NCBI GenBank assembly: GCA_030272155.1
Contig: CP126191.1
Location: 518,501 to 582,500 of the forward strand
Source of the DNA: Tetradesmus obliquus
Lineage: Eukaryota; Chlorophyta; Chlorophyceae; Sphaeropleales; Scenedesmaceae
Reading direction: 5' to 3'
DNA length: 64,000 bases
The notes beneath the pieces were generated by a model. It saw only the letters and a program-made list of their open reading frames with translations, made no database searches and had not been told where the DNA came from. Both the position numbers and the translations under genes were made by a program. The stretch's first letter is position 1. Every line of letters starts with the position of its first letter. This document shows, piece after piece, positions 38,675-48,231 of this stretch.

Positions 38675-41267
38675 ATGCTGCTGAATGTGGCAGGCCGCTT
38701 CACACGGCAGCTGTGCTGCTGCAGCGATGTGGTGCTGCCGCGCCTGCTGCTGCTGTAGACGACGTTGTTGGAAGCAGCTGCAGCAGCGCATACAGGCATA
38801 ACTCAACAAAGGAGCCCCAGCAGCAGCAGCAGCGGCGGCAGCGCTGTTGGTCAGTTCATAAGTTCAGCTAGCGCTGCAAGCCCCTCCAGCAGGGACAGCA
38901 GCCGCAGTACAGGCCCTACTAGTAACCACAGCAGCACAGGACGGAGAGGGCACTGGCTCCGCGTGTTCAGCACCAATGTGCCGAGCCTGTGCAGTACGCC
39001 AGGTGTGACTGTGGATGCAGCCCCTGCCAGGCTCATGCACGCGCGCAGAGCTGCCGGCAAGGTGCGCAGGCAGGATGCAAGATGCAAGATGCTGTCTTTA
39101 GCAGATGAGCAGCAGACGCACACCACAGCGTTATGACCTGCTGTTCCCCATGCATTTTGCCTGTGTTGGCCTGCCTGCTGGTGCTTCTGCTTGTTGCTCA
39201 AACCGCAGTGTGTGGCACTCTGCTGGGTTGCTGCATGACTTCTAGCTAAGCCTGTGGCAACTACTTGCTGACATGACCCAGCACTGGATTCAACAAGGTT
39301 GCTGATGTGGGTGGCTATTGTATGGCGACTTGAGCTGATTCGCGTTATGAATCAAAAAAGAGCTTATGCTTGTTCCTGTCGCAGGCTTTCAACCCAAGAC
39401 ACCTAACAGCCGAGATCAAGCAGGCCAGCACAGTGCTGTGCATGCCTCTATCGTATATTCTCAATTTGTGTTCAGTTTTCTGCAATTTACTATGTGTGTA
39501 CTGCTCCCTGCGTGTACAACTCAGGCTATTGATGCCCCTCTGCTGACAGCCAAGATCAAGCAGGCCACCACAGTGGCGCAGCTGCAGCAGCTTGTGCAGC
39601 AGCACGGCAGCAGTATGAACTACATACACCTTTCAGCAACAGTCAACACTCTAGGCAACTGGCAGCAACGCGGCAAGCTGAGCAGCACCCAGCAGCAGCA
39701 GCAGGTGCAGCAGCTGCTGGCAGACGTCGAGCTGCTGCTGCTGCCGGGGGTGCTGGATCAGTGTGGCTGCTTTGCACTGGCACAGCTGGTGTGGGGGCTG
39801 GGCTTGCTGGGCCACACACAAGGTGGTTTGTTTGTTGACTGCTTGAGAAGATTCATGCAGCGACTGCATCTCAATGACAAGTCACAGCATGTGTCTAATG
39901 TGCTGTATGGTGCAGCCAAGGCTTGGTGGGAGTTGGAGGCTGGGCAGGTGCAGCAGCTGCTGGTCAGGCTGCTGCCAGGTGCGGAGCCCCAGCATGTGGC
40001 CAACAGCCTGTGGGCAGCAGCTGTAATGGGGCAGACGCCGACAGAGCAGCAATTCCAGCAGCTGCTGGCTGCCCTGCTGAAGCTGCTGCCACATGCCAAG
40101 CCGCAGGAAGTGGCCAACAGCCTGTGGGCAGTAGCTACATTGGGGCAGGTGCCGACATTTCAGCAGTTGCAGCAGCTATTGGCTGCTTTGGCCAGGCTGC
40201 TGCCAGATGCCAAGCCCCAGCATGTGGCCAACAGCCTGTGGGCAGTAGCCAAGATTGCACAGCAGCTGACTGAGCAGCAGCAGCAACAACTGCAGCAGTC
40301 GCAGCACGTGCAGCAGCTGCTGGAAGGTCTTACGGGCAAGCTAGCTGCTGCCACGCCGCAGGCAGTGTCCAACAGCCTGTGGGCGTGTGCGCAGCTCAAA
40401 ATGTACCCAGCACAGCTGTTTGCTGCACTGGGCAGCCAGCAGCAGTGGGGCAGGCTGCTGCCAGCCATGAACGGGCAGGAGCTGGCCAACACTGCGCTGG
40501 CATGTGGGATAATGCACCACAGGGATGAGCGGCTGCTGGCTGGCCTGCTGCAGCATGCACTGCAGCTGCAGACAAGCAGCAGCGGCCAGCAGCTGAACAC
40601 TCAAGAGGTGTGCAACCTGTGCTGGTCTGTGGCAGTACAGGACGCGCAGCAGCTGGCAGGCGGTGTTGTGCAGCTGGTGCAGACAGCTGCCAGCAGCCAG
40701 CAGCAGTGGAGGGAGTTCAAAACAGAAGACCTGAGCCAGCTGCATCAGGTGCACCTGTGGCTGCTGGATGGTCAGCTGGTGGGTGGCAGGGGCCTGGCAG
40801 GGGCCCTGACACAGCAGCAGCTGCAGCAGTGCAGTGACGCTTGGTCAGATCAACACCAAGCTGGAGTAGCAAAGCCTCTCTCAAAGTTTCAGAAACAAGT
40901 GTTTGCTGCTCTGCAGCAGCTGACAGAAGCAGGCCAGCTGTCCTGGCAGCAGCAGCCGGCAATGGAGCAGCTGGCGCAGCCTGATGCTGCCTGCGTGATA
41001 GACATTGCTGGCGTGACAGCAGCTGGTGTGCGGCTGGCCATTGAGGCGGATGGGCCGTTTCACTTCCTGTGGCCTGACAGGCGGCTGGATGGCCGCAGCC
41101 AGCACAGGAACAGGACGCTGGCAACACGTCGCTACGCTGTGGTCAGTGTGCCCTACTTTGAGTGGGGCTGTCAGAAGGGTGCCCACCGGAAACAGCACTT
41201 GCTGGAACTCATACACCAAGCCATTCAGCAGCTCCAGCAGCAGCAGCAGCAGCAGCAACGGCAGTAG
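38675..41267 (+). CDS. OPR-repeat protein with C-terminal RAP domain (copy 1)
   Basis: The last exon, 39525-41267 (581 codons), is certain. Two upstream exons are a phase-consistent proposal: 38675-38728 and 38855-39061, giving 667 residues. The body has tandem helical repeats built around an ANSLWAVA core (for example HVANSLWAAAVMGQ, EVANSLWAVATLGQ, HVANSLWAVAKIAQ). These fit octotricopeptide (OPR) repeats, which bind organellar RNA. The C-terminus (about 586-645) is a RAP domain: GVRLAIEADGPFHF, WPDRRLDG, HRNRTLATRRYAVVSVPYFEW. RAP resembles a PD-(D/E)XK nuclease fold and is common in plastid and mitochondrial mRNA maturation factors. The N-terminus is Ser-rich and probably an organelle-targeting peptide, but its exon model is tentative. 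A tandem paralogue lies at 44955-47415. Confidence 0.85.
39385..39436 (+). repeat. Copy of OPR/RAP-1 last-exon start with acceptor
   Basis: The interval after CTGTCGCAG encodes AFNPRHLTAEIKQAST. It repeats the start of the true last exon (39525: AIDAPLLTAKIKQATT). The intronic copy is closer to the paralogue at 45688 (AVNPRHLTVDIKQATT) than to its own exon. The copy has an intact acceptor but runs into a stop. Confidence 0.85.
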
Positions 41268-41439
41268 CAGCAGTGGCAGAGGAAAGGGCAGAGGCAGGGT
41301 GGTGGGCATGCACTGTCTTTCCTCGAGTGACGACGCCATAGGCATCAGCGTTGCCGATGGCCAGCAGCAACACCGCCAGGACAGCACCGAATTTAGTGTG
41401 TGCTGCTGTGTGCTGTAGGTGTGCAGGAAGGCAGGTGCA

Positions 41440-41444
41440 TGTAA
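41440..41444 (+). terminator. Possible TGTAA poly(A) signal of OPR/RAP gene 1
   Basis: TGTAA 173 nt downstream of the stop codon on the coding strand. Confidence 0.45.
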
Positions 41445-41723
41445 GTCGTATACAGAGGCGTACCGCCCAGGCTCACATGTGCTCGCATGGCGTGCCAGCT
41501 AGCTGCCAGCTAGCTGGCAGTGTGGTGTGCACGGCACACAACACACGCAGTCAGGGTGATCACTACAGGGGTTTGGGTGGCATGGCGTGACGTGCGGTGC
41601 TGCAGCATGGCGTACAGGTGACTAACGCTGGAACTCGAATAGCATAACTGCAGGCCTGTGGGCCCTATGGTGCAAGATGACCCAGCTGGCAGACAGCTGT
41701 CAGGCCTCAGGGTTGCCGTCATC

Positions 41724-41843
41724 TGGTGTGTGCTGAGTGCAGATGTTTGGTGTGTGCTGAGTGCAGATGTTTGGTGTGTGCTGAGTGCAGATGTTTGGTG
41801 TGTGCTGAGTGCAGATGTTTGGTGTGTGCTGAGTGCAGATGTT
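41724..41843. repeat. 24-bp minisatellite, five exact copies
   Basis: Five head-to-tail copies of a 24-bp unit containing TGTGTGCTGAGTGCAGATGT, followed by a partial diverged copy. It is open in several frames (for example repeating CVLSADVW), but I see no gene around it. It lies 138 bp left of the CACTA element. Confidence 0.95.
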
Positions 41844-41980
41844 TGGTGTGTGCCGACACACATCGGTTGTCTGGACAGGGTGTCAGGGCTGCTTGTGGAG
41901 TTGATACTGAAGGTGTGTTTGTTTGCTGGACATGCTGCCAGGGAGGTGACAGCAGGCTGCTGCTGCAGCACTGTGCTGCA

Positions 41981-44547
41981 CACTATGCCGAGAGGGGCTT
42001 ATTTGAACCACGCGTTTTGGTGGTTAGACAAGGAGGACATCAAGGGTCCGACTTAGGTAACAGGCTTCGTAGGCCCTGGTACCCTTAGTAGGCCTCGCGA
42101 GGCCTTGGTAGGTCTCGGACGACCAAGCCTTGACCGAGCTGACAAGGCTTGTCATGATCAATGCTTGATTACTAGCCCTGGCGTGTGCGCTTATCAATGC
42201 TTGTTTCATAAGCCTTGTCAACAAAGCCTTGGTCGTGCAGCAATCAAGGCTGCGTAGGCACACGTGCCGCTAGGGCTTCGCAGTAGCAGGCCCAAGTTCA
42301 GTAGTCTTTCCTGGTGCTCTGTTACACTGCAAAGAAGCAACACGTACAGCTTTGTACGCAACAACAACCCAGTAAATGATTGCAAGGCTCAAGATAAGAG
42401 CTCTCTAGGTGATAGAACTGCCTGCAGCAGCCCGTACTGCTGCATGCAAGTGCCCAGTTGCCAGATTCAAGGTGTGGATCCACGAACCCACAGCTGCTGA
42501 CCTAGCACCACAAAACATGTGGCACAATTTGGAAGGAACAAACGGGGAACCTCGCCCGTGGCAACACATCATGAGCAACAAAGCAACGCGCCAACAGCAT
42601 TGCCTTCACAACTGCATGGAAGGGGCGCGTTGCTACTGAACACGCTGCTGCAGTTGACAGCAGCATACACACCAACAAACTGCTATAATTGCTGCCTATC
42701 CTTGTTTCCTCTCAAGATGCTGAATGTTGCTGCTAAGACATGCTCCTGCTTGTCCTCAGTTGACTTCCCAACTTCAGCAGTCGGGCCTGTGCAATTGGGC
42801 ATGTGCACCGCTGTTGCGGCTTTGCCTGGGAGTACCCTGCACAGTACAGCAGAAAAATCCAGCAGCAGATTAGAACAGCAGCAGAATACTCTGAAGAGGG
42901 GTGGGCAGCACACTGTGGACCTGCTCAGGCGAGCCTGGTCCCTATCACAATGCACACCAGCATGTCACTGGCATCTGTCACGCACTAAGCACATACTTAT
43001 GCATATAGTTGCCGGAATCATATGTAGCGGTCAATTCGTCAACCACTATATGCACAACACAACTGCAACTGAGTGGTGCAGCAGCGTCTTGAAGGCAAAG
43101 TGCTGGCAACAGCAGGCGACTGGTCAGTCAGCTCACCTCAGTGCACCAGCAGCATCATGTTGCCTGACATTTGCTGTGCCAGATTGATGCCATGCCAGCC
43201 AATGATCACCCCATGAAGTACGGCTTGTCTTTGCGCGTGATGGCTGACCCTGGAGATAGCAGCAGCATCAAGACTTCTTACTCATTCATAAGCATGCAGG
43301 CAACATGGCTGAAGTGAAATTGGTGCGCACGGGTACCGCACTGCATGCATGTGAAGCAGTTGCAAGCGTAAAGCATGCGGATAGGCTGTTCTGCAGGATG
43401 TACCAGTCAACACAGCACAGCCACAGTGCTACCTGCTACCCACAAAAAGCTGTCATCTCGCAGGGAGCAGGTTTTTCACTTACCTGTGAGATTAAAATAT
43501 GGGAAGCACACTGGTGATCCTAGCTGCTGCTTGCTTGCAAGCGCACAGCATTGGAACCAAACAGCACCTGGTGGGACACCTGCAAGCACCCAGCTCGTCA
43601 GTCAGCACAGCCTGTTGGTGTGCACACAGACCTAACTTTTGCCGATCTGCAATAGGGTCTGTCTCGTCATGCCAGCCATTTTCCACTGCACTCCTGGGGC
43701 TGGCGAGCGCTCAATGCCGCGGGCAGCAGCAGCTGCTGCTGTCTCTGCAGATGCAGTTCAGCAGGTTACGAGGCTCACCAGGGCTCACCAGGTTAACTTC
43801 TCGCTACTTAAGGTTCATTTAGGTTGAAGTCGCGGATGCAGGTGCATGGAACAGCCACAGCCATTCTGACCAGAATGCACCATGAAGCCAACAAATACTG
43901 CACAGCCCCTACTGTTTGATCTGCGTCCGTTCGCAAGATCAGTGCATGTGATGCTCGCATATGAAGCCGAATAGCTATTCAGCTTCATCATCGACTTTCG
44001 AGAGCTGCGTTTTGGTGCGCAGTCGCTGGCAGTCTCTGCAGCAGCAGCATGCACCAGCTGCAGCTGCGGTGTGCGATCATGTGCTATCACGCCGAAACCT
44101 CGCTAGATGCTCATGAATATCTTCGTTTCTTTCTATCCGGTTGTTCAGCTTGAACGGGCGGCGTGCTGCCTGTCTTTTTTGTATCGTAACACATGACAGA
44201 GCTTCATTGGGGCATTACTTATGGTAGTGCGTGTCTGATCGATATTTATTACAAGAATGAACAACATATGAGGCTCATTCTGCGGCCGAACGCCTCAGTC
44301 AGAGCCGCACTAAGCAGCAACTAAGCATGACCAACGTTTGCTTACGCAGTCTTGGTCGGTTTCACCAGGCGAGCAAGCCCTGGCACCACTCCCTTCGTCA
44401 CTACTTAGTACCCCCTAGTAGCACTTAGTTGGCGGGAGAGGCCTTGGTAGGCACCCTAGCAGCTGGTTGGTAGACAAGGAGGACTTGGTTCACTAAGGCT
44501 GCCAAGGTGCAATCCACTGGATCAAACAAGCCCCTCTCGGCATAGTG
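41981..44547. mobile_element. Non-autonomous CACTA (EnSpm) DNA transposon
   Basis: The left end starts CACTATGCCGAGAGGGGCTT; the right end is its exact inverse complement. Matching continues for about 10 more bases with two or three differences. A GCA direct repeat flanks both ends (41978-41980 and 44548-44550). CACTA termini with a 3-bp target duplication define the EnSpm/CACTA superfamily. The outer 250 bp on the left and about 200 bp on the right contain many short copies of AAGGCTTG/AGGCCTTGG in both orientations, the subterminal repeats expected of this superfamily. No transposase is recognisable in the 2567-bp body, so the element must be mobilised in trans if at all. It sits between the two OPR/RAP paralogues. 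Confidence 0.9.
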
Positions 44548-44954
44548 GCAGCTAGGCCAAAGATTGAAACGAGATTGAGTATCACTGCACGCCAGCGCAA
44601 GCTATGAAGTTTGTAGCAGATGCCAGCTTCCTGCGAACCAACGAACCCCCACCTGGTTTGAATGCTACCGGCTGCCAGTAGCAGTTGTCTGTTCAGCTGC
44701 CGGAACCGAGACCAGGATGACTTCACCCGGGGACCATCGCTAATGGACACACAAACCAACCAACTGTGCTGAGATATCCTTGTCTCGCTTTGCATACGTG
44801 CCCTTATCTCACTAGCTGCGAATGCACTGGTCGTTGCATGCAAGATCAACTTCTGCCGTACGTGCCGATGTCCTGAAAGCGGTGCCAGCCACAGCCTTCA
44901 ACACCTGCTGCAAATGACGTGAAGTGAAACAAATGCTGGTTGAACGCAAAAGCC

Positions 44955-45397
44955 ATGACGCTGCTCGGCCTGCTAAGAGGCAGTCTTGCAGCTGCTGGCA
45001 CTGCTGCTACTGCTGCTGCTGTGAGTACTGTTGGGCAGTTCCTGCTGTTTAGAGGCAGACCAGCAGGAATCATCCGGTCGACACCACGCCTATGGAGCAA
45101 TAGCAGCATCTGGCGTGCTTGGCAGCAGCAATGGGCAGCGCCTGCCTTGCTGCAGCAGCACTTCACCAGCAGCTCCAGGGCACCAGCACAGTCCGCCGAT
45201 GGTGGTAGCAGGGATGCAAGGTGCAGCCGCACCAGTCTAAGGAGCCGCTTACTCCAAGAGCTTCAGGAGCAAGCAAGCCAAGAACTTTGTGACGCCAGCA
45301 GCAGTGGCACACAGCAAAGCAGCAGCCAGCCAGATGCAGCAAGCAGAGGAGGTCGCCGGGCTGCAGAGACAGAGGTAGGCATCATGTCAAAGAGCAG

Positions 45398-45428
<31 letters not shown>

Positions 45429-47415
45429 TGAACTGGCAGCAACAACGTAAGCAGCCACAGCAGCTCAAGTAGGGTTGGTGTACCTGCTGTGCAAGCCAGG
45501 CACTCCAAGCTAGCAGACACCTGGACGCGGAAAGGACAGGTATGCTGCTTTGCTGGCATGTGCATAACTCTTTGCAGCTGTAAATGTGCACCTATGATGT
45601 TGCACTGTAGCCTTGCTTTTGCACTTGCACCTGCTGGGTAACTTTGTGGAGGTTACAGTCACCAGCTACTGCTTGCTGTTGTTGCAGGCAGTCAACCCAA
45701 GGCACTTGACAGTAGATATCAAGCAGGCCACAACAGTGCGGCAGCTGCAGCAGCTGGTGCAGCGGCACGGCAGCAGCATGGACCACATCCACCTTGCAGC
45801 AACAGTCAACACACTGGGCAACTGGCAGCAGCGAGGCAAGCTCAGCAGCAGCAAGCAGCAGGTGCAGCAGCTGCTGGCAGGCATTGCGCAGCTGCCACGG
45901 CTGCAGCAGCTGCTGGTGCAGTGTAGGTGCTGGCAGCTGTCACAGCTGGTGTGGGGGCTGGGCTTGCTGGGCCACACCCACACAGGCCTGTTTGGTGCCT
46001 GCCTGAACCCGTTCATGCAGCGGCAGCATGACATCGACAGGTCACAGCATGTGTCTGTTGTGCTGTATGGTGCAGCCAAGGCAGGGTGGCAGATAGAGCC
46101 TGGGCAGGTGCAGCAGCTGCTGGCTGCCCTGGTGAGGCTGCTGCCAGGTGCCGACCCGCAGGCAGTGGCCAACAGCCTGCTGGCAGTGGCTACAATGGGG
46201 CAGACCCCAACAGAGCAGCAGCTGCAGCAGCTGCTGGCTGCCCTGGTGAGGCTGCTGCCAGATGCACATCCTCAGGCAGTGGCCAACAGCCTGTGGGCAG
46301 CAGCTACAATGGGTGGAAAAGTGCAGATGCAGCAGCTGCAGCTCCTGCTGCAGCACCTCACCAGCAGGCTAGCAGATGTAAACCCACAAGACGTGGCCAA
46401 CAGCCTGTGGGCAGTTGCCAAACTTGCACAGAAGCTGACTGAGCAGCAGCAGCAACAACTGCAGCAGTTGCAGAACCTGCAGCAGCTGCTGGCAAGCCTT
46501 GCAAGTAAGTTGGCTGCTGCCACGCCGCAGGCAGTGGCACACAGCCTGTGGGCATGTGCACAGCTCAGGGTGTACCCAGCTGAGCTTTTTGCAGCACTGG
46601 ACAGCCAGCAGCAGTGGGGCAGGCTGCTGCCAGCCATGACTGGGCAGGCACTGGCCAACACTGCGCTGGCTTGTGCAGTGCTGGGCCACAGGGATGAGCG
46701 GCTGCCGGCTGGCCTGCTGCAGCACGCACTGCAGCTGCAGACAAGCAGTGACGCGCAGCTCGACATTCAAGCTGTGTGCAACCTGTGCTGGTCTGTGGCA
46801 GTGCTGGACGTGCAGCAGCTGGCAGGCAGTGTTGTTCAGCTGGTGCAGGCAGCTGCCAGCGGCCAGCAGCAGTTCATCGCAGAAGACCTGAGCCAGCTGC
46901 ATCAGGTGCACCTGTGGCTGCTGGATGGTCAGCTGGTGGGTGGCAGGGGCCTGGCAGGGGCCCTGACACAGCAGCAGCTGCAGCAGTGCAGTGACGTTTG
47001 GGCTGATCAACACCGGGCCAGAGCAGCACAGCCTCCCTCGGCGTTTCAGCAGCAGGTGTTTGCTGCCCTGCTGCAGCTCACAGCAGCATGCCAGCTGTCC
47101 TGGCAGCAGCAGCCAGCAATGGAGCAGCTGGCACAGCCTGATGGTGCCTGCCTGATAGACATTGCTGGCGTGACAGCAGCTGGTGTGCGGCTGGCCATTG
47201 AGGTGGATGGGCCGGTCCACTTTGTGTGGCCTGACAGGCGGTTGGATGGCAGCAGCCAGCACAGGAACAGGACGCTGGTAGCGCGCGGCTACGCTGTGGT
47301 CAGCGTTCCTTATCTTAGGTGGGACGGTTTGGGGCTCTACCAGCAACAGCAGTGTCTGCTGCAGCTCATAAACAGAGCCCTCCAGCTGCAGCAGCAGCAG
47401 AGGCAACAGCAGTAG
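44955..47415 (+). CDS. OPR-repeat protein with C-terminal RAP domain (copy 2)
   Basis: The last exon, 45688-47415 (576 codons), is certain. My upstream model is 44955-45220 and 45440-45539, which join in phase to give 697 residues. If the intron between those two exons is retained, the frame runs through a Ser tract into a TGA at 45429. The N-terminus (MTLLGLLRGSLAAAG, then Ala/Arg/Ser-rich) looks like an organelle-targeting peptide. The OPR-type repeats include AVANSLLAVATMGQ, AVANSLWAAATMGG, DVANSLWAVAKLAQ and AVAHSLWACAQL. The RAP domain (about 621-680) has GVRLAIEVDGPVHFVWPDRR, HRNRTLVARGYAVVSVPYLRW. A role in organellar RNA stability, splicing or translation is known for the family and inferred here. 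It is a tandem paralogue of 38675-41267 and shares a 117-nt identical tract with it. Confidence 0.87.
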
Positions 47416-47583
47416 CGGCAGAGACAGCGTTTGAGGCAAGGGCTGTGGACATTCGGTACCCAGTGAGCATGCAGTGGTCGAGAGTGTTGCTGGCGGCCAG
47501 CAGCAACACCAACAGGCAAAGCATGGGAGGCAGTACGTGCTGCTGCATATATGGGCTGTGCAACAAGGCTGTTACAGACTGGC

Positions 47584-47588
47584 TGTAA
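47584..47588 (+). terminator. Possible TGTAA poly(A) signal of OPR/RAP gene 2
   Basis: TGTAA 169 nt after the stop codon, almost the same distance as the corresponding motif in paralogue 1. Confidence 0.5.
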
Positions 47589-48231
47589 CAAGGTGTAGCT
47601 TGCGTCGGCCTGCGGGTCTCATGCCACAGCTGCTGCAGCCCTTCAAGAATTGACCTACTATGCTTGCAAAGACATCTGCATACAGATGATGCTGAATTGC
47701 CCGCTGATATCGCTGTCACGGCATGCCTGATAATGAGCTTTGAACAGTTGCAGCTGCAACGTGTGCTGATACCTCATTCTGTTGTGGTTCAAGAGCAGCC
47801 TGGTTGGGTGAAGGACAGGTTGTCCCGCCATTCATTGCCACTGTGGCTAGGGTCACATGCTGGGTGTCAGTTTAAGCTCAGTACAGTTTCTACAGTGTTA
47901 ACTTTTACGTCGCCACAACTTCACCGCCCATGCGTTGATGAAACACTCAAGGGTGTGACCGGACAGTTGTGTGCCGTTCAAACTTGGCGCGTGAAAGATG
48001 ACAACCCCCGATGCTACACCCCCATCTGATCTTAGAAATGCGATACGACAATTTGAAAACTGGGTGTTTTGGGAATGAATTCATTGCATTGGGCCAGACG
48101 TTGCTTTGCAGGGGGTTTTGGCTACAGGAACGGGCGTGATCGCAGCTTGTGAGGGTCCATCGAAGCTGCTGAGAGCACTTAGTGACATCAAACTCTGGTA
48201 CAGTATCTGAACGGCTTACCCAGTCACAGCA
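47589..48231. other. Intergenic between OPR/RAP gene 2 and ORC3
   Basis: About 0.6 kb, presumably the ORC3 promoter and 5' leader. I see no gene and no assigned promoter element. Confidence 0.45.

Noticed and set aside
41724-42056. Frame through the 24-bp minisatellite encoding a repeated CVLSADVW peptide
   Set aside because: Open only because the unit is a multiple of three; several frames are open and there is no start context or homologue.
42519-43187. 222-codon frame inside the CACTA element, possible transposase
   Set aside because: No DDE-type motifs or transposase-like segments, and composition of random frames; the element is best called non-autonomous.
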